Assembly (NCBI GenBank): GCA_043808305.1
Contig: JAZDFB010000014.1
Span: 70,727-134,726 of the forward strand
Direction of reading: 5' to 3'
DNA from: JBBAAP01 sp043808305
GTDB lineage: Bacteria; Planctomycetota; MHYJ01; JACQXL01
Length of the DNA: 64,000 nt
The notes beneath the pieces are model-generated. The model saw nothing but the letters and a program-made list of their open reading frames with translations, searched no databases and was not told where the DNA came from. The position numbers and the translations under genes are program-made. Of the stretch, positions 47,545 through 55,685 are shown in pieces. Position 1 is the first letter of the stretch, and each line of letters begins with the position of its first letter.

Positions 47545-48090
47545 ATGAACGAAAAAGAGCTGGTCAGCCGCCTCCGGGCAAAGGAAGAGCAGGCCTTTGA
47601 AGAACTGGTGCAGTCCTATGGGCCGCGCCTGCTCCGGGGCGCGCGATTGCTGACCGGACAGTCGCAATTGGCCGAAGTGCTGGTCAGCGACGCCTTTGCC
47701 GAGGCCTTTTTCGCGCTACCCCGTTACCGGGCTGAGGCACCCCTCTTTAACTGGCTCTACGGCATAATGCTTAACCAATTCCGTTATCATTGCCGCAAGC
47801 ATAAACATTTTATTAACCTGGAAAGTGTGGCTGACTCGCTGGAAGCAAAAGAAACGCCTGTTGATGATTCGGATATGCTGAAACGCCTGCCCGATTGCAT
47901 CGGCAAACTTTCTCCGGAACACAGCAGCGTGATTGTCCTCAAATACCTGGAAGGGAAAACGACGGAAGAAATAGCGGATATCCTGGCTATCCCGTCCGGC
48001 ACGGTCAAAAGCCGGGTGCATAACGCCCTGGAATTCCTGAGAAAAACGATGAATCAAATGAACCTTTTGCCGAACAGCGCTACAGACTAA
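47545..48090 (+). CDS. ECF-type RNA polymerase sigma factor
   Basis: 181 residues. Sigma region 2 (about 25-95) includes FAEAFFALPRYRAEAPLFNWLYGIMLN, and region 4 (about 110-170) includes KLSPEHSSVIVLKYLEG, then TTEEIADILAIPSGTVKSRVH. No region 3 is present, as expected for extracytoplasmic-function sigma factors. GAACTTT about 50 nt upstream could be an ECF-type -35 for autoregulation, but this is weak. It is followed by a probable anti-sigma gene after 14 nt and an exported protein. Confidence 0.9.
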   Translation: MNEKELVSRLRAKEEQAFEELVQSYGPRLLRGARLLTGQSQLAEVLVSDAFAEAFFALPRYRAEAPLFNWLYGIMLNQFRYHCRKHKHFINLESVADSLEAKETPVDDSDMLKRLPDCIGKLSPEHSSVIVLKYLEGKTTEEIADILAIPSGTVKSRVHNALEFLRKTMNQMNLLPNSATD

Positions 48091-48104
48091 CAGAAAGGGG
48101 AGAT

Positions 48105-48656
48105 ATGGAACACAAACCAACAGATGAATTAGAACAGCTGGGCGAGCAACTCCGTTCCAAACTGTTCGGATACCCGGTTCTGGAATCGCTGCCGGCCGGT
48201 TTTATGGAAGGCGTCCGCCAGAAGATACGAATCAGGCAAAGGCAAAGACTGCATCGCTGGGCTGTGTTGGCCAGCGCGGCCGTCATTCTGCTCGGTATCG
48301 GCTTGAGCCGGCATCTGATGGTAAAGAACGCGCCTGAGGCCATTCCGCCCCAGCCTCAAGCACAGATAAACGAATTTGATGCAAATCTGGCACGTATGTC
48401 TGTGCCGCCGGATACCGACGGCAAAATCAAAGTATTCAGCCAGATCATCGGAGCGCAAAACTTCACCCTTTCGTTTAACCGAACCAAGGATGAACTGACT
48501 TTTGTGGCCTCGGACAAGCCGGCAAAACTTATCGATAAAAATAATCACTGGGAAGCGAAGCTCCAAAAAGTGCTTGATAAATGTTTCCTGGATGCCAAAG
48601 AACTTACCTGCATAGTGGTTGATGGTCGAGGCAAGAACTGGAGCATCCTGGAATAA
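48105..48656 (+). CDS. Probable membrane anti-sigma factor
   Basis: 183 residues, ribosome site AAAGGGGAG. A soluble N-terminal part of ~60 residues with helices (DELEQLGEQLRSKLFGYPVL) is followed by one membrane helix (about 68-84) and an extracytoplasmic domain of ~95 residues with no known family. The topology and position 14 nt after an ECF sigma gene fit an anti-sigma factor. No zinc-binding HxxxCxxC motif is present. The assignment is contextual. Confidence 0.6.
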   Translation: MEHKPTDELEQLGEQLRSKLFGYPVLESLPAGFMEGVRQKIRIRQRQRLHRWAVLASAAVILLGIGLSRHLMVKNAPEAIPPQPQAQINEFDANLARMSVPPDTDGKIKVFSQIIGAQNFTLSFNRTKDELTFVASDKPAKLIDKNNHWEAKLQKVLDKCFLDAKELTCIVVDGRGKNWSILE

Positions 48657-48713
48657 ACTATGTTTGATTGTCCGTAATTGTACGGGTGGTCTAAAGAAAG
48701 AAGGAGGTGTGGT

Positions 48714-49817
48714 ATGAGGAGGATATTGACGATAACGATGGCGATGCTTGGGATAATGGCTTTTTACCCGGCTGCCACACAGGCAGATCGGGTAGTGGAT
48801 GAGTATCGGAGTGGTCTCCAAGGCCAGAAAATAAATCTGGAACAGCAAAAGACGGTTTTGACGGCAGATATAAAGAAAATGGAATCGGCATTATCACAGT
48901 GCAAGGATGAACAAGAACGGTTGGCTTCGGAGAAGATTCTTCTTGACCTAAAAAGCAAGCTGAAACAGACCGAGGATGACCTGGCTTTTATCAACCGGGA
49001 GATGAAGGATTTAGAGACCTTTGCAATACTGAAGGATAAAACCATGTCAGTTATCAAAGAATGGCTGGAAAAAAGGGATGCCTCCGCCTTCAAGGATGTT
49101 GAGCAAGAATGCGAAAGGCTTAATCTCAAATCATCATTCGAAACGATAAATGATAAAAGCATAACAATATTTATTGATGGGAATACGGAATTGAAATTGG
49201 CTCGTTTGTTCAAATTTGTTTATTGGTCGCCTTTTGCGGAGAAGGGGACTTATGAGTTCAAGAACGAGCCGCTAAGCGACGTCATCACTAAGTTGATGCC
49301 GGACGGAGTGGATTTCATTATTCCCGAGCAATCTGACTTGCAGAAAAAAACAGTTACGGCCCGGTTTAAGAATACCTTCAGGTTGCGCGCCTTGCAGCAA
49401 ATTATGGACTCTTTTTTGTTAATCTACTCGATAAACCACTCGACTCTTCGGGGTAATGATAATTATGATTATAATCGCCTTCTACAAACTTTAACTATCC
49501 CGAACTTTGCAGATAGAGAAGACAAAAACTATTCTCTAAACGTTGGAGGTGTTCGAGGGCTCGCCGACACAATGCTTGATGAGAATTTAACTGCCAAACT
49601 AATTAATGAATACCAGAAATCCTTGCCACAGAAACCGCCGGGATTATTAGAAGCGCACGATGAATTTTTGTGTTATACGGTAGTTTATCAATACCTGATA
49701 GATAATAAAGACCGGTTAAATGAAATATATGCTAATCTAATAATCAATACACTGCGGGCCCAATTCCCCTCCAACCCGGTTTTCAGTATTCAAATTCCGG
49801 TTACTGCGAAGAAGTAG
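48714..49817 (+). CDS. Exported coiled-coil protein of unknown function
   Basis: 367 residues. AAGGAGGTG before ATG 48714 sets the start. A signal peptide (1-24) probably ends at ATQA|D. Residues about 30-110 form a long coiled coil rich in Gln, Lys and Glu. The C-terminal two thirds are mixed alpha/beta (FEFKNEPLSDVITKLMPDGVDFII) without a recognised family; this stretch faintly recalls STN/secretin N-domains, but I would not assign it. It follows the sigma and probable anti-sigma genes and ends at a strong terminator, so it is a candidate effector of this unit. Confidence 0.7.
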   Translation: MRRILTITMAMLGIMAFYPAATQADRVVDEYRSGLQGQKINLEQQKTVLTADIKKMESALSQCKDEQERLASEKILLDLKSKLKQTEDDLAFINREMKDLETFAILKDKTMSVIKEWLEKRDASAFKDVEQECERLNLKSSFETINDKSITIFIDGNTELKLARLFKFVYWSPFAEKGTYEFKNEPLSDVITKLMPDGVDFIIPEQSDLQKKTVTARFKNTFRLRALQQIMDSFLLIYSINHSTLRGNDNYDYNRLLQTLTIPNFADREDKNYSLNVGGVRGLADTMLDENLTAKLINEYQKSLPQKPPGLLEAHDEFLCYTVVYQYLIDNKDRLNEIYANLIINTLRAQFPSNPVFSIQIPVTAKK

Positions 49818-49834
49818 GCGTATCTGAAGCGTGT

Positions 49835-49869
49835 CCGGGGGCGGCTTAGCGCCGCCCCCGGCGCCTTAT
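49835..49869 (+). terminator. Strong intrinsic terminator
   Basis: Perfect 11-bp stem CCGGGGGCGGC (49835-49845) / GCCGCCCCCGG (49851-49861) with a 5-nt loop, followed by CGCCTTATTT. It ends the sigma-factor operon. Confidence 0.8.
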
Positions 49870-49965
49870 TTCACGTGGCGGCGCATGGATTTAAGTTAAA
49901 ATATCCCATTAGTTTTTATTTTGGAATACGCTGCAAAAAATATTTTCATAAAATCTGTTTTTTTC

Positions 49966-49993
49966 TTGACACCACCATTAATAGGGCTATACT
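49966..49993 (+). promoter_or_regulatory. Promoter for nrdJ
   Basis: TTGACA at 49966-49971, spacer 16 bp, TATACT at 49988-49993. The leader to the ATG at 50212 is about 210 nt. Confidence 0.6.
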
Positions 49994-49999
49994 TGCCCC

Positions 50000-50211
50000 G
50001 CGTTACCACCTGTAGTGTTACAAGGAGTTTTGATTAAACAATTAATTTGTTGATTCCGGGATACAGCGGTCACGAATAATGCTATTATTATCCCTTGCTC
50101 CGGTGCAGGGGAACAGATTTCAGTTTCGTTTATATCGGATTTGAAATATGTAACCTGATAATAGCGGATTCATGCCCTCGGTACCTCCGTTACTTCAAAA
50201 GGAGAGGGTTT
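50000..50211 (+). other. Long untranslated leader of nrdJ
   Basis: No gene. Possible structures are ATTTCA...TGAAAT (about 50117-50148) and GTAAC...GTTAC (50151-50195). No B12-box (GCCACTG) of a cobalamin riboswitch and no clear NrdR box pair was found. Regulation through this leader is possible but unidentified. Confidence 0.4.
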
Positions 50212-52629
50212 ATGGCTACCGCACATCGTCCTGTCATTGTTCAAAACAACGAAGATATGCACGCATCCGCCAATCTTGCATTCGACTTTGCCAACGAAGA
50301 TATTTTGAACATAACTCCAAAGTTCTCACCCAACGCGCTGACCGTGCTTTACCGGCGCTACCTGATGAAAGATGCCGAAGGCAAGACCTGCGAGAATCCC
50401 GAAGGCATGCTTAAGCGGGTAGCCAAGAACATCTCCGCGGTTGAGAAAAACTTCAATCCCAACGCCGACCTGAAGAAATGGGAGAATACCTTTTACGACA
50501 TTATGGCCCGCCTCTGGTTCATGCCCAATTCCCCGACCCTGATGAATGCCGGCCGAGAGTTGCAGCAGCTTTCCGCCTGCTTTGTTCTGCCGGTTGGTGA
50601 TTCTATAGACAGCATCTTTGAAGTAGTCAAGAATGCCGCGCTCATCCATAAGAGCGGCGGCGGTACGGGATTCTCTTTTTCCAATATCCGACCCAAGAAC
50701 GACATAGTCAGCACCTCTCACGGATTATCTTCCGGCCCGATTTCGTTCATGAAGGTATTCAACGAAGCGACCGAGGCCATCAACCAAGGCGGATTCCGGC
50801 GCGGCGCTAATATGGCCATACTTAATTACAACCACCCGGACATCCTTGAGTTTGTTACCTGCAAGCAGGATGAAAAACAATTGAATAATTTCAACATCTC
50901 GGTCGGCATCACCGAAGAATTCATGAAGATGGCCGAGAACGATGAAGAATACGACCTGATCAGCCCGCGTAACAAGAAACCGGTTTCCAAGGTTAAAGCC
51001 CGTAAGGTTTTCAACTTGGTAACCGAAAAGGCCTGGCAGTCCGGTGAACCGGGCATTGTTTTTATGGATCGTCTCAATAAGTTCAACCCCACGCCTAACG
51101 CGGGAATAATTGAGTCGACCAACCCCTGCGGTGAGCAGCCGCTGCTGCCTTATGAGTCCTGCAATCTGGGCTCGATTAACCTGTCCCAGATGGTTATCGA
51201 CCATCCGACCAAGCCGTTGGTTGACTGGACGCGCATCAAGAAGGTGACCCACCTGGCCACCAGGTTCCTGGATAACGTTATCGAAGCCAATAAGTATCCG
51301 CTTCCGATGATAGAAAAGATGACCAAATCTAACCGCAAGATAGGCCTGGGCATCATGGGCTGGGCCGACATGCTTATACAGTTGAAAATACCTTATAACT
51401 CAGAAGAGGCGCTGACCTTGGCTGAGGAAGTAATGAAGTTCATTGACACCGAATCCAAGACCGCTTCGCGCCAGCTGGCTGTCGAGCGCGGTGCTTTCCC
51501 CAATTTCCGGGGCAGTGTCTATGATAAGCGGTCCGAGCCGCCTCTCCGCAATGCCACCACCACAACCATCGCACCCACTGGTACTATTAGTATCATCGCC
51601 GGCGCGTCTTCCGGCATCGAGCCGCTTTATGCCGTCTGCTACACCCGCAATGTTATGGACGGCACAAAAATGCTTGAAGCTCACCCGATGTTCGAAGCCA
51701 GCGCCAAAAAACAGGGTTTCTATTCCGAGACGCTTATGAAAAAAATCGCCTCATCCAACAGCGTCCAGAACATAGAAGAAATTCCACGCGACCTGCGCGA
51801 TATATTCATCACCGCTCATGATGTCACCCCCGAGTGGCATATCCGTATGCAGGCGGCATTCCAGAAATACACCGACAACGCCGTTTCCAAGACTGTTAAC
51901 TTCCGCCACGAAGCTACCAAGGAGCAGGTGTCCGAAGTCTACTTCCTGGCCTACAAGCTGGGTTGTAAAGGAGTTACCGTCTATCGCGACGGCTCACGCG
52001 GCCAGCAAGTTCTGAGCACCTCGCCCGAGAATCCTGAAACCGAAGAAACAGCTTCAGAGATTAAAGGTCCGTTCTCCGCGCCGCCCCGACCCCGGGCCGA
52101 AATTATCTTCGGCTCTACCCGTAAGGTCAAGACTGGCTGCGGTAATCTTTACGTGACTATCAACTACGACGAAAACGGCCGGCCCTTTGAGCTGTTCAGC
52201 GCCATGGGTAAGGCTGGTGGCTGCGCCGCATCACAAACCGAAGGCCTCTCGCGCCTGGTTTCGTTCTCCCTGCGTTCCGGTGCTGATATCAAGGAAGTCG
52301 TCAAACAACTTAAAGGTATATCCTGCCATTCGACCTCATGGGGTAAGGGTGGTAAAATACTCTCCTGCGCCGACGCCATCTCCAAAGCCCTTGAAGAATC
52401 AGCCAATAATGGTTGTAACGGGCCAATCGTGGTAACCGCGGCTCCGGTCAAACCTGAATCCCGCCCGACAGGCACTGCTTCAGTTAAGCCCCAGACAAAC
52501 GGCACCGGCAGGCGGCTGAACAAATTTGAGTGCTTAAAGAAAGGCGCCTGCCCGGACTGTGGTGGTATTCTTTCTTACGAAGAAGGCTGTATGGTCTGCC
52601 ACGACTGCGGCTATTCCGAGTGCGGTTAG
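50212..52629 (+). CDS. nrdJ: Adenosylcobalamin-dependent ribonucleotide reductase (class II)
   Basis: 805 residues. The catalytic core shows NSPTLMNAG, LSACFVLPV, KSGGGTGFSFSNIRP, NPCGEQPLLPYESCNLGSINLS and PTGTISIIAGASSGIEPLYAV, including active-site Cys and Glu residues. The tail carries a Cys-rich end (CPDCGG, CMVCHDCGYSECG), presumably zinc-binding and redox-active. It makes deoxynucleotides without oxygen dependence using vitamin B12. GGAGAGGG sets the start at ATG 50212. Its stop codon TAG is part of the two-hairpin element at 52624. Confidence 0.96.
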   Translation: MATAHRPVIVQNNEDMHASANLAFDFANEDILNITPKFSPNALTVLYRRYLMKDAEGKTCENPEGMLKRVAKNISAVEKNFNPNADLKKWENTFYDIMARLWFMPNSPTLMNAGRELQQLSACFVLPVGDSIDSIFEVVKNAALIHKSGGGTGFSFSNIRPKNDIVSTSHGLSSGPISFMKVFNEATEAINQGGFRRGANMAILNYNHPDILEFVTCKQDEKQLNNFNISVGITEEFMKMAENDEEYDLISPRNKKPVSKVKARKVFNLVTEKAWQSGEPGIVFMDRLNKFNPTPNAGIIESTNPCGEQPLLPYESCNLGSINLSQMVIDHPTKPLVDWTRIKKVTHLATRFLDNVIEANKYPLPMIEKMTKSNRKIGLGIMGWADMLIQLKIPYNSEEALTLAEEVMKFIDTESKTASRQLAVERGAFPNFRGSVYDKRSEPPLRNATTTTIAPTGTISIIAGASSGIEPLYAVCYTRNVMDGTKMLEAHPMFEASAKKQGFYSETLMKKIASSNSVQNIEEIPRDLRDIFITAHDVTPEWHIRMQAAFQKYTDNAVSKTVNFRHEATKEQVSEVYFLAYKLGCKGVTVYRDGSRGQQVLSTSPENPETEETASEIKGPFSAPPRPRAEIIFGSTRKVKTGCGNLYVTINYDENGRPFELFSAMGKAGGCAASQTEGLSRLVSFSLRSGADIKEVVKQLKGISCHSTSWGKGGKILSCADAISKALEESANNGCNGPIVVTAAPVKPESRPTGTASVKPQTNGTGRRLNKFECLKKGACPDCGGILSYEEGCMVCHDCGYSECG

Positions 52630-52688
52630 CGCCAGTTCGAGCTTGGCGAGTTACTGGCGCGTTATCCCCGAGCGATAGCGAGTGGGAT
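52624..52688. repeat. Two-hairpin intergenic element, copy C
   Basis: GGTTA, stem GCGCCAGT (52629-52636) / ACTGGCGC (52653-52660) around TCGAGCTTGGCGAGTT, then GTT and ATCCC/GGGAT. Compared with copies A and B, two stem positions changed on both strands together. The element supplies the nrdJ stop codon. Confidence 0.8.
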
Positions 52689-52748
52689 TAGCGTTTTATC
52701 GCAGAGAACGCAAAGAGAATAAAAACAAATTCTTAATGTCGTTCTTGC

Positions 52749-52775
52749 CCCGTTAGAAACGAGGTTTCTAACGGG
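52749..52775. repeat. Perfect palindrome before the gene at 52818
   Basis: 12-bp arms CCCGTTAGAAAC/GTTTCTAACGGG with a 3-nt loop. It could be an operator for the downstream gene or another dispersed repeat. Confidence 0.6.
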
Positions 52776-52817
52776 TGAGTGAGCTTTGCAGTGAATAAAT
52801 AGATTAAGGAGTTTTAT

Positions 52818-54047
52818 ATGTTATTATCCTACCTGAACAAAGCTGAGATGAAAGCGATTGACGATCTTAAATTATTCCACGGCGGCGCTAAAGCCATAGA
52901 TAAAGTTATTGAAGAAAAGCGCCGTTACGAATACCGCAAGAAAATGGCTGGACGAAAAGGGTTCGGCCAGGTTTTATCCGACGCCGAGCAACTGGTCACC
53001 CGTTTCCCCAAGGCCTCGCAATACATCAAAGAAAATAATATCAAAGCCTCCAAAAAAGGCACCGCCACCACGCAGGTCTCGGCCTGGCAGGGCTATAAGG
53101 TAACATTCGAAGCCATGAAACGGTTGGCCGAGAGGAAAGACATCCTCCTGCCGCTGGAAATGATTTCAGTCATGCCCCTGAACGACGACTACGTCTACGG
53201 CGGCGACCTGACGACGACACTGGCTATGTGTGAAAACATCATGGGTGGTCATTTCTGCGCTTCGTCTTTTCTGAGCACTCCCATTAGTTCAAGGCACTTT
53301 GACAATATCCATAAGGCCACCGGGGTCAAAATAGACACCGCTGACGCCGGCAACGGACTTAGGGTTCCGGTCATCAACAACATGGGTACCGTTTTCGGCA
53401 ACATCTGCGGCGTCGAGGTCGGCAACGACAACCATTTGGTATATCTCGATAGCATCACCCGGACCGGGTTAGAAACAGGCGCGTCGTTCTTCCTTAATCC
53501 CAGCTGGTCTACCATCGTAGCTGCCTGCTACTACGCCCGCGACATCAAGAATTTTACCTTCAAAGTCTCGATGTTTCTATCCGCCCAGAATCTCATCCAG
53601 TTCCGGATGTTGCTTAACATTATTACCGCCTATCTCCGCAAAAACAAGACCAGCCCGATCCGGGAAATCAACATCGGCAACGCCGTCAGCCCGGAAAAGT
53701 TTATTGAATGCCACAAAATATTGAAATACACCGGCATCAAGGATTTATCCCTGACCGCCCATATCCGGATAAACACCGACCTGGGCCGGCCCGATTTCAA
53801 CTGGTTCAATAACGCCGTTAAGGTTCTGGACAGCGGTCACGATATGACCATCAAGTACGAATCCGACGGTGAATGCATGCCGGACGATACCGTTGCTACC
53901 TACTTCCTGCCCCGAGCCGAACGTGAAGCCAAGGCTGGTATTTTAGGCGATGTTCTGGCCCGCAAGGTTATCCGCTGTGATAAGGATGCCAAGGCGATAA
54001 TGAAACTCGGCCATCCAGCCCGTTTCGCCGCTCTATCCGAAGGCTAA
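52818..54047 (+). CDS. Unrecognised cytoplasmic protein
   Basis: 409 residues, ribosome site AAGGAG. Soluble, without signal or membrane segments. The protein looks like an enzyme: ordered alpha/beta content with Gly- and Asn-rich turns such as NDDYVYGGDLTTTLAMCENIMGG, ADAGNGLRVPVINNMGTVFGN and ETGASFFLNPSWS, and a conserved-looking His/Cys content. I do not recognise a family and assign no reaction. It follows nrdJ after 188 bases of hairpins, so it is probably transcribed separately. Confidence 0.75.
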   Translation: MLLSYLNKAEMKAIDDLKLFHGGAKAIDKVIEEKRRYEYRKKMAGRKGFGQVLSDAEQLVTRFPKASQYIKENNIKASKKGTATTQVSAWQGYKVTFEAMKRLAERKDILLPLEMISVMPLNDDYVYGGDLTTTLAMCENIMGGHFCASSFLSTPISSRHFDNIHKATGVKIDTADAGNGLRVPVINNMGTVFGNICGVEVGNDNHLVYLDSITRTGLETGASFFLNPSWSTIVAACYYARDIKNFTFKVSMFLSAQNLIQFRMLLNIITAYLRKNKTSPIREINIGNAVSPEKFIECHKILKYTGIKDLSLTAHIRINTDLGRPDFNWFNNAVKVLDSGHDMTIKYESDGECMPDDTVATYFLPRAEREAKAGILGDVLARKVIRCDKDAKAIMKLGHPARFAALSEG

Positions 54048-54146
54048 TGGGACGCAGATAAACGTAGATTATCGCAAACAAGCGAGGATTCGAGTTAATT
54101 TGTGGCTATATCCTAATCTGAAATCTGTAATTGCGCAGCATATAAT
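54048..54146. other. Intergenic, degenerate dispersed repeat
   Basis: Contains GACGCAGATAAACGTAGATT and GAAATCTGTAATTGCG, variants of the phrase-like repeat also seen near 9430, 32670 and 62260. No gene. Confidence 0.45.
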
Positions 54147-54174
54147 TTGACATCTTCCCTATCTATGCTATCCT
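54147..54174 (+). promoter_or_regulatory. Promoter for panB
   Basis: TTGACA at 54147-54152, spacer 16 bp, TATCCT at 54169-54174. The leader is about 170 nt and contains nested repeats at 54262-54345. Confidence 0.45.
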
Positions 54175-54261
54175 ACCGGCATTAACAAATTGATTAGATC
54201 TGCGCTTATCTGCGAAGATTGGCGTAGCAAATGTAAAGGCCCGTCAAGCTGCGCTTGCGGG

Positions 54262-54345
54262 ACCTAAGACCCAGTGAGTGCCATAAGGGCGCCATGGCGT
54301 TTCGGTGCCATAACGCTGTATGTCCTAACTGGCTCTAAGAGGAGT
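54262..54345 (+). repeat. Nested inverted repeats in the panB leader
   Basis: Outer arms CCAGT (about 54270) and ACTGG (54329-54333). Inside are two copies of GTGCCATAA flanking the palindrome CGCCATGGCG. It resembles the GCCAGT/ACTGGC hairpins elsewhere but is more complex. Confidence 0.45.
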
Positions 54346-54352
54346 TACAATT

Positions 54353-55204
54353 ATGCCACGAGAAAAAATTACCATACCCTACCTGTATTCACTGCGTGAA
54401 AAAGGCGAGATTATTTCCTGGCTAACCTGCTACGACTATCCTTCGGCTACGTTTATGGAACAGGCCGGGATAGAGATGATTCTGGTGGGCGATTCGGCCA
54501 GCATGGTGGTGCACGGCAACGATTCGACCATGCCCATCACCATGGACATGATGATCGTCCATGCCAAAGCGGTGCGCAAAGGCGCCCCGACCGCATTCGT
54601 CATCGGCGATATGCCGTTCCTGTCATACCAGGTCAGCGCCCAGGAGGCGGTTCATAACGCCGGCCGGTTTATGAAAGAGGCCGCCTGCGACGCCATCAAG
54701 CTGGAAGGCGGCGTGCGCATCGCCGACAAGGTCCGGGCCATCGTCGACGCCGGCATTCCGGTCATCGGCCATATCGGCTTAACCCCGCAGTCATCCTCGA
54801 TGCTGGGCGGATTCAAGGCCCAGGGCAAAGACGCCCGCTCGGCCCGCCTGCTCATTGAAGACGCCAAAGCCCTGGAAAAGGCCGGTGCCTTCGGGATTCT
54901 GTTGGAATGCGTTCCCACCCGGGTTTCCGAACACATCAAAAAGAGCGTCAACTGTTTGATTTTCAGCATCGGCGCCGGCAATGTTGCCGACGGCCAGCTC
55001 CTGATAATGCACGATATCCTCGGGCTGTACCCGTGCTTCACGCCCAAGTTCGTTAAACAATACGCTAACATAGGCAATATTATGCTTGAAGCTTTTAAGA
55101 ACTATGCCAGCGAGGTTAAGGCGCATAAATTCCCTGAAGACAAGCACGCCTTCAATATTTCGCCGGCCGAACTGAAAAAGCTGGAAGAAGAATTAAGTAA
55201 ATAG
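54353..55204 (+). CDS. panB: 3-methyl-2-oxobutanoate hydroxymethyltransferase
   Basis: 283 residues, ribosome site GAGGAG. PanB signatures: LTCYDYPSATFMEQAGIEMILVGDS, DMPFLSYQ, AIKLEGG, VIGHIGLTPQS and ILLECVP with the catalytic Glu. It transfers a hydroxymethyl group from methylene-tetrahydrofolate to ketoisovalerate in the pantothenate pathway to CoA. No panC or panD gene is in the window. Confidence 0.96.
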   Translation: MPREKITIPYLYSLREKGEIISWLTCYDYPSATFMEQAGIEMILVGDSASMVVHGNDSTMPITMDMMIVHAKAVRKGAPTAFVIGDMPFLSYQVSAQEAVHNAGRFMKEAACDAIKLEGGVRIADKVRAIVDAGIPVIGHIGLTPQSSSMLGGFKAQGKDARSARLLIEDAKALEKAGAFGILLECVPTRVSEHIKKSVNCLIFSIGAGNVADGQLLIMHDILGLYPCFTPKFVKQYANIGNIMLEAFKNYASEVKAHKFPEDKHAFNISPAELKKLEEELSK

Positions 55205-55274
55205 ACGTAAGCCTCGCTTTACCCGTTCCGCTCAGGGTTTATGGAGAATCAGCGGATATCTGCGTACTGATATT

Positions 55275-55508
55275 ATGCGACTGGCTGTTAAAGTCATTCC
55301 TAACGCGTCAAAGAACCTTATAAAAGAAGAGGCATCCCAATTAAAGGTCCACTTGACCGCTTCGCCCACCGACGGCAAGGCAAATGCCGCGTTGATAGAG
55401 GTTATGGCAAAACATTTTAATGTGGCCAAACGCCAAGTCGTGATTGTCCGCGGCCAGACCTCCCGGCATAAGGTCGTCGAGATAGAAATGGGTAAAGACG
55501 GTTTTTAG
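55275..55508 (+). CDS. DUF167/YggU family protein
   Basis: 77 residues. The family pattern is complete: VKVIPNASKN, LKVHLTASPTDGKANAALIEVMAKHF and IVRGQTSRHKVVEI. The small alpha/beta fold is known from structures, but the role is not established. It lies about 70 nt after panB without its own clear ribosome site. Confidence 0.9.
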   Translation: MRLAVKVIPNASKNLIKEEASQLKVHLTASPTDGKANAALIEVMAKHFNVAKRQVVIVRGQTSRHKVVEIEMGKDGF

Positions 55509-55685
55509 GCGCTCCATAATTTTCCCCTCACAAGTTTTTCCTTTAGGGGGCCGGCGGATAACTAATAAAAAATCTTGCAAAATAGGATTAATTGATATAT
55601 AATTCTTATCATAAAATTGCTGTGTTTCGTCTTGATGTTACACTGCCGAGACGGGGCTAAGGCAAGCAAACGGAAAGGCCTGATT

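Noticed and set aside
50000..50211. Cobalamin riboswitch before nrdJ
   Set aside because: GGTGCAGGGGAACAG looked like part of one, but the B12-box GCCACTG and the rest of the core are missing.
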